A stretch of 64,000 nucleotides of DNA from Streptomyces gardneri (GCF_006539185.1 NZ_BJMN01000015.1:62001-126000), one strand, 5' to 3'. Shown: positions 29,441-38,535, numbered from the stretch's first letter. A program made the numbers and translations. The notes: a model not told the origin generated them from the letters alone.

Positions 29441-29520
29441 CTGGAGCGCCAGGCCGACCCAAGAGGCCGTCGACCAGAGACGCTGGAGCGCCAGGCCGAC
29501 CCAAGAGGCCGTCGACCAGA
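29441..29520. repeat. Two exact 38-bp direct repeats
   Basis: The 38-nt unit beginning CTGGAGCGCCAGGCCGACCC occurs at 29441-29478 and again at 29483-29520 with no mismatch, separated by GACG. It lies between the broken DUF3883 gene and the M6-like peptidase gene. Confidence 0.85.
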
Positions 29521-29669
29521 AATGACCACAAGGAGGCTCCCCACCGCTGTGGTGGCTGCACGCGCTCTGCGGCATGCGGGCCTCCGCGCTCAGCGCGAGT
29601 GTACGGACCGGTTCCGATCCGGGCCGCTCCCGTTCGCCACCCGTGACGCGATGCGCCGTGCGGGCCTGC

Positions 29670-30803
29670 TTACCAGGTGACGCGCAGGGAAGCGTCGGGG
29701 CCGGCCGCGAAGGTGAGGCCGCTGACCGCCATGGTTCCATCGCTCCAGTGGAGGGGCGGTGTGTGTGTCCCTGCTTCCCACACGCCGCTGGATCCGGCGT
29801 CCAGGTTCGGCGTGCCTCGGTTCATGGGCGTGCGTGCCGGGTCTATGTGCCAAATGAGCAGACCGTCGCCGGGGAAGGAACGGTCGTACTTCCGAGCCCC
29901 GTCGGCTCTGCGACGTTCGAGGAGGAAGTACTCCGACACGCCATGATTCTGATGCCAGAGGATGACGGCCCCGTCCGGACGCTCTGCGGAGATCTCGGCG
30001 ACATCCGCGCTTCCGTGAGCCTGCAGTTCGACCAGCCGGGGCTCGCACCAACCGAGTTGGAGCTTGTGCCAGGCGTCCAGGTGAACGGTCGCCTGGTCGT
30101 TCGAGTAGAAGGGGTACGCGCCCATCAGCGTCAGCAGGTAGTTCATACTGCCGGGGTTGTACATGTCGATGGTGCCGAGTGAATGAGTGACCTCGTGCGC
30201 TATCTGGTAGAAGGGTGTGAAGGGGCCGGCGAAGGCAATCTGCACCGCGAGGGTCACGGTCACCTCGGCGGGAGGGTGGCCTCCGAAGAGCTCGGTCGTC
30301 GCGTACACGGGCTCGTTGGGCCGACTCGCCGGGAAGCGCTGGCGGATATTCTCGATGACGAGCACCACGAGCTCGTCGCTGCTGACCAGTAGATCGAACG
30401 CGTCCCCGTCGATCCCGATGAACGCCCACGGCGAATAGTCGATGATTTTCTGAGCGACCTTCTGTATGTGCGTCGAATCGTCGGGGTTCCCGAACGGCCC
30501 CATGGGGAACGGGCCGTCTATCGCCACTCTGAAGAGGGAGAACCGACCGATCGAGCATTCCTCGACATAGCCTGCGAGCCCGGCGGGATTGACGGGGGAG
30601 TCCGTTGAGAACGGAGGGTCGGGGTGTCCGAAGGACAACTGGTCGTAGTAGGCGGGCGGGTGCACCGAGGCCAGTCGCGGAAAGTCGCCCTGCGCATTGT
30701 CGTCGTACTCCAGCAGGAGAACGAGGAGCGGACGCGATCCGAGGGCTTTCCTGCCCAGCACCCGCATGGATGCGTGGCCGAAGTCAGTGAGTGTGGGTGC
30801 CAT
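29670..30803 (-). CDS. M6-like (immune inhibitor A-type) metallopeptidase without signal peptide
   Basis: 377 residues, ATG 30801-30803. The order of motifs fits M6 peptidases: an opening strand (RPLLVLLLEYDD), SFGHPDPPFSTDSPVNPAGLAGYVEECSIGRF (relatives have S-----G-fR--F), the zinc site QIAHEVTHSLGTIDMYNPG (HExxHxxG with a following Asp), LMGAYPFYSNDQATVHLDAWHKLQLGW (LDAW-K--LGW), and EYFLLERRR with GDGLLIWHID near the C-terminus. Family members are normally secreted; here the protein begins almost directly with the catalytic domain and I see no signal peptide or propeptide. Either it acts inside the cell, leaves by another route, or has lost its 5' end. Confidence 0.75.
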   Translation of the reverse strand: MAPTLTDFGHASMRVLGRKALGSRPLLVLLLEYDDNAQGDFPRLASVHPPAYYDQLSFGHPDPPFSTDSPVNPAGLAGYVEECSIGRFSLFRVAIDGPFPMGPFGNPDDSTHIQKVAQKIIDYSPWAFIGIDGDAFDLLVSSDELVVLVIENIRQRFPASRPNEPVYATTELFGGHPPAEVTVTLAVQIAFAGPFTPFYQIAHEVTHSLGTIDMYNPGSMNYLLTLMGAYPFYSNDQATVHLDAWHKLQLGWCEPRLVELQAHGSADVAEISAERPDGAVILWHQNHGVSEYFLLERRRADGARKYDRSFPGDGLLIWHIDPARTPMNRGTPNLDAGSSGVWEAGTHTPPLHWSDGTMAVSGLTFAAGPDASLRVTW

Positions 30804-30883
30804 GAGAACCAGCCCGGGTTCGTGGAATCACTCGACGGGCACAAGAGGCTCGGCGGCCGTCCCGGGGACGAGCCCATCCGGCT

Positions 30884-31903
30884 CTACCAGCCAATATCGC
30901 ACACAGGCGCATCCCCCGCACTCCAGCGGGCGTAGCGCGAGGGGGGCGGTGCCGGCCTCGCGGTGCCGGATCCGTCAGAAAGGGCGCCCATCAGCACTTC
31001 CACCCATGTGGGGTTGCGTCCTTCCGCCTGGGCCGCCTCGATGATGCGCTGTGCGACCTCCTGATAGTTCGGGAGCGGCGGCCATTCGACATCGTCCCCG
31101 TCAGCCGCCTGCGGGAGGTGAGCCTTGATGATGATCGGGAGGTGGTTGTCTGCGGACCGGAGCGGCGCCAGGATCCGGGTCTCCCAGGTGCATGCGACCG
31201 TCTGCACGGACGAGGTGACCACCATGGCCGTGCCGACGAACTGCCGGCGTGCGGTGGCGACGTACCAGGCACGGTCACCGAGCTGGTAGGCCTCGATATC
31301 CCGCACGTCGAGGAGCTTCACCGTGACCTTGTCATCGAACAGCCACCCCTGGGCCTACGCGCGCTCGCCGTCCTGGGTCGTGACCTGGAACTGCGACCTC
31401 TTCCCGAGTGACCCCCAGGCCTGAAGAGAGCGATCGGCCACGAACGTGGTCTGCAGCTCCAGGAGGCCGCGGACGTCGGCCTCGTCGGCCGCGACGCTGG
31501 GGGCGATGGTTTCGAGCAGTTCCTCGAGGTTGGTCAGGTGGACTAAGCGTTTGCCTAGGTCGGCGACATCCTCGGCCATGGGGGAGGGGTACCCGGCACT
31601 GCCCTTGGTGAAGTCCCGGTCGTTGCTGCTGACGAAGTACACCGTCTCTTCCGGGTTGTCCCGGGCGTACTCGACAGCGGTGGGCCAGATCGCGACGTCC
31701 CGGGCGCCGACCTTCACCTGCTTCTCCCCGTCGCCCTTCGTGGTCGCGGGCGGCAGGATGTTCGCTTCGCGGTAGACGCCTTGGCGCAGGGCGTTCTCGC
31801 TCGTCGACAGGACTTCGAGGAAGCTGGCGTACTTCCTGCGTCACATCCTCTTGCCGACCGCGCTGGCGTGCGCGGCCTTCTGGAAGTCGACCCACTGGAG
31901 CAC
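30884..31903 (-). pseudogene. PIN-like (DUF4935-type) RNase gene with two in-frame stops
   Basis: One frame runs the whole length but is cut by TGA at 31841-31843 and TAG at 31355-31357. Joined, it reads VDFQKAAHASAVGKR/stop/RRKYASFLEVLSTSENALRQ ... GARDVAIWPTAVEYARDNPE, ETVYFVSSNDRDF, DLGKRLVHLTNLEELL ... QFQVTTQDGERA/stop/AQGWLFDDKVTVKLLDV and ends at 30884. GARDVAIW and YFVSSND carry acidic residues of the PIN fold. The N-terminal strand with the first catalytic Asp is missing because the gene is truncated against the Lsr2-like fragment at ~31.9 kb. The C-terminal part (CTWETRILAPLRS) is an accessory domain. Confidence 0.6.
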
Positions 31904-31904
31904 C

Positions 31905-32146
31905 GACGGAGTGTGCGGCCCTTCACCTCCACAACACCCGCCCCACCCACAACGATCGACACAGCGCCGCAGCCGCCGACAAGTACGACGGCAGACACGA
32001 ACGACATCCGCGCTTGGGCACGTGCCAACGGCTACGACGTACCCGACCGCGCCCGCCTGCCTGTCGCGATCCTCGACGCCTGGAAGAGCCGGAAACCGAT
32101 AGCCGCAGCGACTGCCAACGGAAACACGGAAGTTCGACCCGGATGA
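31905..32146 (+). pseudogene. C-terminal fragment of an Lsr2-like nucleoid protein
   Basis: The frame ends at TGA 32144-32146 and contains NDIRAWARANGYDVPDRARLPVAILDAWKS, the Lsr2 C-terminal DNA-binding domain (IRAWA--NG--V--RGR-P--v--AY). The core RGR/RAR residues that insert in the minor groove of AT-rich DNA are kept as RAR. A Thr/Pro-rich linker precedes it. The N-terminal oligomerisation domain is absent; the fragment joins directly onto the broken PIN gene. Confidence 0.6.
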
Positions 32147-32270
32147 ACCGGCCAGAAGCGCCGTTCGCGCGTCCTCGCACCGCTCACCCACCCAGACGAC
32201 GCCCCCGGTCCTGCGCTCGTCACAGGGCCGGGCTCCCAACCGTCTTGTCGGTCAAGGCCTCTCGATTGGA

Positions 32271-33158
32271 TCAGGCCGGGATGCGGGTCCCTGCGCCGCT
32301 GACCCTGATCCGCCGGTCGCTCGCCCGCAGTTCCACCGTGAGGACACCGGGACGCCCCATGTCCTCCCCTTGGTGGAGAGTGAGGACCGTCGCCTCGGGC
32401 ACGAGTCCGAGCTCACGGGCGTACGCGCCGAAGGCGGCCGCCGCCGCCCCGGTCGCCGGGTCCTCCACCACACCGCCCACCGGGAACGGGCCGCGGACGT
32501 GGAACACCTCCGCAGAGGCGCGCCAGACCAACTGCAGCGTCGTCAGGTTGAGCCGGTGCATCAGGGCCTCCAGGCGGGCGAAGTCGTACGCCAGGTGGGC
32601 CAGGCGTTCTCGGGTCGCGGCAGCCAGGATCAGATGGCGGGCGCCTGCAAAGGCGATGCGGGGAGGCAGGGTGGGATCGAGGTCGCCGGCCGGCCAGTCG
32701 AGCGCGGCGAGTGCCTCTGCCAGGTCCTCGGCCGCGACCTCCTCGATGTGCGGCTCGACGCTCGTGAGTGTGGCCCGCAGTGCCCCGCCCTCGCGTGTCA
32801 CGGTGACCGGCACGGTCCCGGCCTGCGTGGTGAATACCAGGTCGCCGGGGCCGATGCGCTCGCCGAGGGCCACGGCCGTCGCGACGGTGGCGTGACCGCA
32901 GAAGGGCACTTCCGCCTTGGGGCTGAAGTAGCGGATGGTGTACGCGCGCCCGGCGTCCGACGCGCCGGAGCCCGCTCGCTCGGACGGCGCTGTCAGGAAC
33001 GCGCTCTCGCTGTAGCCGACTTCGGCGGCGATCGCGAGCATCTCCTCGTCGCTGAGGCCCGTGGCGTCGAGAACGATTCCGGCGGGATTGCCTCCCTCGG
33101 GATCGTCGGAGAAGGCGGTGTAACGCAGGACGTCGGGGGTTTTCCGTACGGAGTTCAT
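32271..33158 (-). CDS. PhzF family isomerase/epimerase-like protein
   Basis: 295 residues from ATG 33156-33158. The diaminopimelate-epimerase-like fold of PhzF proteins is clear: YTAFSDDPEGGNPAGIVLDA (GNPAGV motif), EVGYSESAFL (with the Glu used as general base in PhzF), IRYFSPKAEVPFCGHATVAT (family CGHATLA), and PVGGVVEDPATGAAAAAFGAY (family EDP-TGSA). PhzF itself isomerises DHHA in phenazine synthesis; most solitary homologues have unknown substrates, and no other phenazine gene is present here. No ribosome site is obvious before the ATG. Confidence 0.93.
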   Translation of the reverse strand: MNSVRKTPDVLRYTAFSDDPEGGNPAGIVLDATGLSDEEMLAIAAEVGYSESAFLTAPSERAGSGASDAGRAYTIRYFSPKAEVPFCGHATVATAVALGERIGPGDLVFTTQAGTVPVTVTREGGALRATLTSVEPHIEEVAAEDLAEALAALDWPAGDLDPTLPPRIAFAGARHLILAAATRERLAHLAYDFARLEALMHRLNLTTLQLVWRASAEVFHVRGPFPVGGVVEDPATGAAAAAFGAYARELGLVPEATVLTLHQGEDMGRPGVLTVELRASDRRIRVSGAGTRIPA

Positions 33159-33749
33159 GCCGGGAGAACGGCGCCGAGCCCCGAGGCAGTTCCCGAGGTA
33201 CGGGGACCGTCTCGGAGCTCCGTGCCCGGACACGACCTACGGCGGTGAAAGCCGCACCCGCCAACAGCATCGGCCCCTCCCTCGTCCGTACCGGCGCCAG
33301 CGCAGGGTGATGCTTCCGGATGGACCATCACGGTGAGGGATGAGCAGCACCACCCGGTTCTTCGCGCAACCGGGCTAACCGGACAGCACGGACAACTCCT
33401 ACCGCGCCCCTGGCCGGGCCGGAGTCGTGGTGGGCATGAAGTGCACCCACCTTCCCGGGCGCGGCCTCGTCGCCGCCGTCATCTCCTCCATCGGCGTCCG
33501 TCACGACGGCGCCCACGACCTCGTCCCCACCGGCCTGTACCCCGATCTCCGCCACGCGCTGCGCAACCCCCCGCCGACGACCCCACGATCGGGTGATACG
33601 CCACTGCTTCGAGAAGCCGCGGTACGGCACCCCTCCGTGCCCCGCCGTCGCAGACAACCGCGGGACGTGGTTGTCCCGGCTGCGGCCTCCTTGACCAGAA
33701 GGGAGTCGGCGGCCGGAGCGGGCGGCCGGGGTCGTTGGGATGGTGCTGG
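33159..33749. other. Region without a recognisable gene
   Basis: Open frames exist on both strands but are Arg/Pro/Ala-rich and show no domain features. I see no transposon ends or repeats. Promoter sequence for the PhzF gene presumably lies near 33170-33300. Confidence 0.4.
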
Positions 33750-34274
33750 TCAGGGGGTCCGTGTGCGGAGCATGACGGCGTACAGAGGGGAGTCGGCGAA
33801 GGGCTGGCGTTCGCCGACCTTCTCGTAGCCCCAGCTCTCGTAGAGGGCTTGGACGCGGGGGTGGGTGGTGTCGACGAGGAGGGCTGCCAGCGGTTCGGGA
33901 CGCTGGCCGACGAGCTCGGCGTGCAGCTGTTCCGACAAGCCGGTGGCGCGCCACTTCGGGCGGACCATCAGCTCCGACAGGTTGAATGTGTCGGTGGCGT
34001 CGGGGGCGGGGGAGAGGTACTCGCGCCACCACTCCCGCTCGTGTAGGGCCGGAGCGCCGTAGGCGTAGCCGGCGGGCTCATCGCCGTCGTAGGCGATGAC
34101 GCAGTCGAAGCCGGGCAGGCCGCTCCAGTGGTCGACGAACCAGGCGAACCGTTCTTGGTCGTGGAACTCGTCGGTCTCGGTGGCGTAGGCGTCGGCGTGG
34201 ACGTCGAGGAGTATCTGCCGGATCCGGGCCGCCTCCTTCTGTCCGTAGTGTCGGAGGTTGTAGGCGGGGGTCAC
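33750..34274 (-). CDS. GNAT family N-acetyltransferase
   Basis: 174 residues. Strand-helix order of a GNAT protein: NLRHYGQKEAARIRQILLDVH, FDCVIAYDGDEPAGYAYGAP, then LSELMVRPKWRATGLSEQLHAEL, the acetyl-CoA loop (V-P--RgtGl---L), and ALLVDTTHPRVQALYESWGYEKVGE (the C-terminal N/H-R---lYe--Gf block). Substrate unknown. GTG 34272-34274 overlaps the stop of the upstream regulator gene by GTGA; ATG 34284-34286 is a possible longer start. Part of an operon with that broken regulator. Confidence 0.88.
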   Translation of the reverse strand: MTPAYNLRHYGQKEAARIRQILLDVHADAYATETDEFHDQERFAWFVDHWSGLPGFDCVIAYDGDEPAGYAYGAPALHEREWWREYLSPAPDATDTFNLSELMVRPKWRATGLSEQLHAELVGQRPEPLAALLVDTTHPRVQALYESWGYEKVGERQPFADSPLYAVMLRTRTP

Positions 34275-35408
34275 GGGCGGCTCCATTCGGTGCGGTAGCG
34301 GTCGGCCCAGTCCATGGCGATGGCGGAGCCGGGGGCGAGGGTGATCAGGTCGCGGTGGAACTCGCCGAGCAGCAAGCGCATACGGCCGGGCAGCGGGGCG
34401 CCGCGCATCTCGTCGAAGACCTTCGCGGTGGTGACGGTTGCCAGCTCGACGTCCCCCTGGTGGAGCTGGGCGAGCGACAGGCGGGCGGTGGTGAGGGCCC
34501 GGTTGCGGCGGAACGTCTCCGGCAACACAGCCAGGGCCTGGAAGGAGGCTGCCTCGGCGTCGGCCGCGTCGCCGAGACGGTCGCGGACGATCGCGGTGAG
34601 CGCGAAGAGCTCGGCGGGCCCGTAGAACGCGATCCAGCTCGACCGGGGCAGGTCCGGGTCCGCCTTGGCGAGCGAGGCGGCAGCGAGGTCGAGCGCTCGC
34701 AAGGCCTGGTGACCCTCGTTCAGGTGTGCGTGGGCGATGGCGGTACGGGCGTGCGCGAGGCTCGCGTACAGCGGATCGCGCCGGGTGACGGCGGTCGCCT
34801 TCGCGGCCTGGCCCGCGGCGAGGGCAGGCGTCCACGCACGACCAGGCGGCGGTGGCGGTGAAGTCGGCGGCGAGGGTGAAGAGCTTCCGCCGGGTGCGCT
34901 GGGTGGCGGACCGTCCTTGGAGGGCGACGGCCTCCGCCGCGCCGGCGAGCGCGGCCTTCTCGACCCGGTCGTGGCCGCCGCGCTGGTCGTCGAGGGCGTT
35001 GACGGTGTCGAGCTGCTGCCGCAGGCGCAGGACGTCGCCGCTGCCGACGGACGGGGCGGCGCCGGACAGTGCGGCCGCGCCGGCGGCGGACGCGACGGTG
35101 AGGAAGGTACGGCGGAGCACCGGGTCCTCCGGGTCGGCGCGGTGCTTACGGCGGTCGGGCGGGGCGAACCCTAAGTCCGCCGCCGAGCGGCCGCTGACCT
35201 GCTCCAGCGCCATCCTGGCCTTGCTCTGGGGCCAGGTTGTCTCGCCTGAGCGCCACTTGCGCACCGTCACCTCGGACAGCTCGCCCCGCACCGAGGTCCG
35301 CTGCGTGACGTCGCGGATGACCGTGTTCAGGGCCTTGGCGAGTTCGAGCGCTGTCCAGTCGTTCATCGCCATCCAGGCGATGAACACCTCATTCCGTACA
35401 TGGGGCAT
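34271..35408 (-). pseudogene. HTH regulator with TPR-like tail, deleted and frameshifted
   Basis: From ATG 35406-35408 the N-terminal part is intact: RNEVFIAWMAMNDWTALELA, SEVTVRKWRSGETTWPQSKA (helix-turn-helix region), then DPVLRRTFLTVASAAGAAAL. At about 34837 the frame breaks (CVDA), and the rest continues in another frame (LAAGQAAKATAVTRRDPLYA, SLAHARTAIAHAHLNEGHQALRALDL ... DRYRTEWSRP) to TGA 34271-34273. The junction looks short of several dozen residues of the TPR-like repeats, so a deletion probably caused the frameshift. It overlaps the GNAT gene by 4 nt. Function was probably regulation of that gene. Confidence 0.65.
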
Positions 35409-35569
35409 CCCTCCACGGTAGAGGCGGGCGGCACCGCCGCGAAGGTCAAGGAACAGTCAATTCGCTACGTAACTCGCGGGCAAGGAGCGCCACTTCGATA
35501 TGCACCCTTCAGCCCCGGGCGCGGTTGTCTGGATGAGACGCCGACAACCGCCTTCGGGAGGCGAACCCC

Positions 35570-36032
35570 GTGTCCGACATCCAGCAGCACCCGCCCGCCC
35601 TCGCACGCCGCGATGCCGCCACGACGGTCGCCCTGTACGCGACCGACCCCGACCCCGACCCCGACGTCCTGAGGGGAATGCTGGCGGCCGCGGTCGCCGT
35701 CGCCGCCGGACGTGGCTGGGCGATCGTCGACGACGGCACGATCGGGGACGAGACTGCCTGCTGACGCAGGCGCCCCAGTCCCGGCCGGGCTGGGACCGCC
35801 TCCGCGGCCTCGCCGAGCAGCGCCGGATCAGCCTCGTCGTCGTCCCGACATTCGGGCACGTAGCGGTGCAGGAAGCGCTGTTCGGCCTGCCATATCGACC
35901 AGGTGAACCCGATGGATCCGCGCCGGTGCCGGTCTGGGACAGGCGCATTCCAGGGCCCAGCTCGTCGAGGCACTGCACCGAGCGCTCGACCGCACCTTCG
36001 CCGCGCTGCCCGCCCCCGTACCGGAACCCTGA
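35570..36032 (+). pseudogene. Frameshifted small gene, recombinase-like fragment
   Basis: Starts at GTG 35570 with GGGAGG upstream: MSDIQQHPPALARRDAATTV, DVLRGMLAAAVAVAAGRGWAIVDD, then a frameshift to LLTQAPQSRPGWDRLRGLAE, QRRISLVVVPTFGHVA, and another to SRAQLVEALHRALDRTFAAL ending at TGA 36030-36032. The pattern (age-graded -GRGW-IVD- followed by RPGW--L---- -LVV---GHV) resembles short serine-recombinase-like proteins of Streptomyces, but catalytic residues are not evident. Identity is tentative. Confidence 0.45.
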
Positions 36033-36114
36033 GACCGCTGCGCAACCGCGCGGCGATGCCGTCCGCTGGTCCCCTCGCCGCCGCCGTAGCGGCGCGACCC
36101 GAAGGAATGCGCCC

Positions 36115-36411
36115 ATGATTCTCGTCAGGAGCCGCGAGCGGTGCGGCAGCGGCACGGACCGCTTCACCGCTCAGTCGGGGCCGGTCGTGTGCGCCTCGGG
36201 CACCGCGCTGTTGGTGGTCGGGTGGTCGGCGTGATGCCTCCGGCGGCCGGGTGGGGGACCGCCTCTTCACGCTCCGGGACGTCGGGCTGTCTTCTGTGCT
36301 GGTGGGTCCGCGTAAGTGGCTGACGGCGCTGTGCTCGATCACCGGTGGTGCGATGACCGCCGGCCAGTGGCAGGACGCGGCTCCGGGGGAGCGCTTCCGG
36401 ACGATCTGCTG
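36115..36411 (+). pseudogene. WD40-protein C-terminal relic
   Basis: Two frames look coding: GPVVCASGTALLVVGWSA, then DRLFTLRDVGLSSVLVGPRK followed by WLTALCSITGGAMTAGQWQD and ERFRTIC before TGA 36409-36411. The closing W---LC-I-GG-MT--QW-----G--F---C is the usual end of Streptomyces WD40 proteins after the last blade. Everything upstream of the last blade is missing. Confidence 0.35.
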
Positions 36412-36454
36412 AGGCGTCGGGCTCGCATACCGCGGCACGACTGGGCCGCCCCGG

Positions 36455-36895
36455 TCAGGCGCTCTTCTCCATGCCCGGGCGCAGCCGGGCGAGCAGGTCG
36501 TAGAGGGTCGTGCTCTCGGCCGCGTCGAGGGTGTCGAGTGCGCCGCTGGTGGCCTGCATCTCCTCGCGGACGCGGCGGATGATGTCCCGGCCCTCGTCGG
36601 TGGCCACGACGTTCTTGACGCGGCGGTCGGAGGGATCGGGCTCGCGGCGTACCAGGGAGCGGGCCTCCAGGCGGTCGATGATGCCGGTGACGTTGGACGC
36701 GTCGCACACGAGCAGGGTGGCGAGGGCGCGCATCGGCAGCGGGCCGTTGAGCTGTGCGAGGACCTTCGCCTGGGTGGAGGTCAGACCGTGGTGGGCCGCG
36801 GCGGCCGCGAAGTCGCGCCACTGGGCCGTGCCGATGGCGGCGAGGAGCTCCATGAGCTGGAGCTTGGTGGGGGTCCCGGAGGTCGTCGTGCTCAT
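36455..36895 (-). CDS. MarR family transcriptional regulator
   Basis: 146 residues, ATG 36893-36895. Winged-helix core: HHGLTSTQAKVLAQLNGPLPMRALATLLVCDASNVTGIIDRLEARSLVRREPDPSDRRVKNVVATDEGRDII. The recognition helix (DASNVTGIIDRLE) and wing (R-PDPSDRRVK----T--G) are canonical; flanking helices give the dimer interface. Divergent from a DHA2 multidrug transporter 147 bp away, with three phased palindromes between, so it very probably represses that transporter and itself and is released by a small ligand. Confidence 0.95.
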   Translation of the reverse strand: MSTTTSGTPTKLQLMELLAAIGTAQWRDFAAAAAHHGLTSTQAKVLAQLNGPLPMRALATLLVCDASNVTGIIDRLEARSLVRREPDPSDRRVKNVVATDEGRDIIRRVREEMQATSGALDTLDAAESTTLYDLLARLRPGMEKSA

Positions 36896-36917
36896 GGGTC
36901 GAGCCTACTCAGAACAC

Positions 36918-36992
36918 TTGACATTATCAATTGTTTACTTGACCACCTCAAGTATCTGGGTCTACCTTCGGCGAAGTACTTGATGACATCAA
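36918..36992. promoter_or_regulatory. Three TTGA-N5-TCAA palindromes: probable MarR operators
   Basis: Identical half-sites occur at 36918-36930 (spacer CATTA), 36939-36951 (spacer CCACC; symmetric out to TACTTGA/TCAAGTA, 36936-36954) and 36980-36992 (spacer TGACA; TTGATG/CATCAA). Centres are 21 and 41 bp apart, i.e. near whole helical turns, so bound dimers would lie on one face. They fill the gap between the divergent MarR and transporter genes. The first site also includes a TTGACA that could serve as a -35. Confidence 0.75.
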
Positions 36993-37041
36993 ACATCGAT
37001 GATCTGAAGCTCCCGCGTCACCGGAAAAGGCCCTCCCTGCC

Positions 37042-38535
37042 ATGAGTCATGCCCCCACACCGCCCGCCGCCGATGCCCGGCGCGAGACGGTCATCGTCTT
37101 CGCCCTGAGTCTCGCCGCCATGGTCGTCTCGATGATGCAGACCCTGCCGGTCCCGATCCTCGGCCTCATCCGCACCGACCTCGGCACCTCCACGGCCAAC
37201 GTGAGCTGGGTGACCACCGCCACGCTGCTCTCCGCCGCCGTCTTCACCCCGCTGCTCGGCCGCTTCGGCGACCAGCACGGCAAGAAGCCCACCCTCGTCG
37301 CCGTCCTCGGCGTCATGGTCGTCGGCTCCGTCGTCGCCGCCCTCGCCACCTCGCTGCCCCTGCTGATCCTCGGCCGCGTCCTCCAGGGCGCCGCCACCGC
37401 GATCTTCCCGCTCGCCCTCTCCGTCCTGCGTGAAGAGGTCAGGCCACAGAAGCTGCCCGGCGCCATGTCCCTGGTCAGCGGCACCCTCGCCTTCGGCAGC
37501 GGCCTCGCGCTCGTCGCGACCGGCCTGCTCACCTCCGGCTCCGACGCCGACTACCGCAGCGCCTTCTGGATGGCGACCGGCTTCGCCGCGCTCGCCCTGC
37601 TCGCGGTCGTGTTCCTCGTCCCCGCGACCCGCCACAAGACGGGCGGCCGGACCGACTTCCTCGGCGCGCTGACCCTCGGCATCACGCTGCTGCTGCTCCT
37701 GCTGCCCATCTCGCAGGGCCATGAGTGGGGCTGGGCCTCGGCCCGGACGCTCGGCAGCTTCGCCGGCGCTGCCGTCATGGCGGTCGTGTGGGTCCTCGTG
37801 GAGCGGAAGGTCCGCGAACCGCTCGTCGACATGAAGATGTTCGTCCACCGCCCGGTCCTCATGGCCAACCTGGCCGGCATCCTCGTCGGCTTCGGCATGT
37901 TCGCGAACTTCCTGGGCGTCTCCTACCTCGTCCAGATGCCCGAGGCCCTCACCGGCTACGGCTTCGACGCGTCCATCCTGCGTGCCTCCGTGCAGTTCCT
38001 GCTGCCCGGTGCGATCGTCTCGCTGCTCGCCTCACCGATCGGCGGCCAGCTGGTCCGCCACCGCGGACCGCGCACGGCCCTCGCCCTGGCCGCGGGCCTC
38101 GGCGCTGTCGGCTTCGCCTGGCTCGCCCTCGGTCACGGCCACACGGCGTCGGTGATCGGGGCGGGGATCGTCGTCGGCGCGGCCGTCAGCTTCGGTTACG
38201 CGGCCATGCCGGCCGTCATCATGTCGAGCGTCCCGCACCACCAGAGCGGCATCGCCAACGGCATCAACTCCATCTCCCGCTCCACGGGCAGCGCGATCGG
38301 CAGCGCGGTCGTCACCACGATCCTCGCCTCGCAGACCATCGAGCACCTCCCGGCCGGCGTCCCGCCGCTGCCGGCGGAGTCCGGCTTCACCCTCACGTTC
38401 TGGATCGGGGCCACGGCGTTCGCCCTGGTCGCGGTGATCGCGGGCCTGGGCCTGCGGGCGCGCGCGGCGACCCACCCGGCTGCGGGGACGCCGTCGGCCG
38501 CCGCCCCCGCTCCCGAGAAGGAGCCGGTGTCCTAG
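37042..38535 (+). CDS. DHA2 family MFS drug:H+ antiporter
   Basis: 497 residues with about 14 transmembrane helices. Motif A-like loop between helices 2 and 3 (LLGRFGDQHGKKPTLV), helix 4 RVLQGAATAIFPLALSVLREE (motif B), and motif C-like helix 5 (SLVSGTLAFGSGLALVATGLL). The 14-helix topology is that of QacA/EmrB-type exporters of drugs or own metabolites. ATG 37042. Next to a divergent MarR gene with three operator-like palindromes, so expression should be ligand-inducible. A nested hairpin follows the stop. Confidence 0.95.
   Translation: MSHAPTPPAADARRETVIVFALSLAAMVVSMMQTLPVPILGLIRTDLGTSTANVSWVTTATLLSAAVFTPLLGRFGDQHGKKPTLVAVLGVMVVGSVVAALATSLPLLILGRVLQGAATAIFPLALSVLREEVRPQKLPGAMSLVSGTLAFGSGLALVATGLLTSGSDADYRSAFWMATGFAALALLAVVFLVPATRHKTGGRTDFLGALTLGITLLLLLLPISQGHEWGWASARTLGSFAGAAVMAVVWVLVERKVREPLVDMKMFVHRPVLMANLAGILVGFGMFANFLGVSYLVQMPEALTGYGFDASILRASVQFLLPGAIVSLLASPIGGQLVRHRGPRTALALAAGLGAVGFAWLALGHGHTASVIGAGIVVGAAVSFGYAAMPAVIMSSVPHHQSGIANGINSISRSTGSAIGSAVVTTILASQTIEHLPAGVPPLPAESGFTLTFWIGATAFALVAVIAGLGLRARAATHPAAGTPSAAAPAPEKEPVS

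Noticed and set aside
32271..33158. PhzF as evidence for a phenazine gene cluster
   Set aside because: No other phenazine gene (PhzA/B/D/E/G) is in the window; solitary PhzF-like genes are common.
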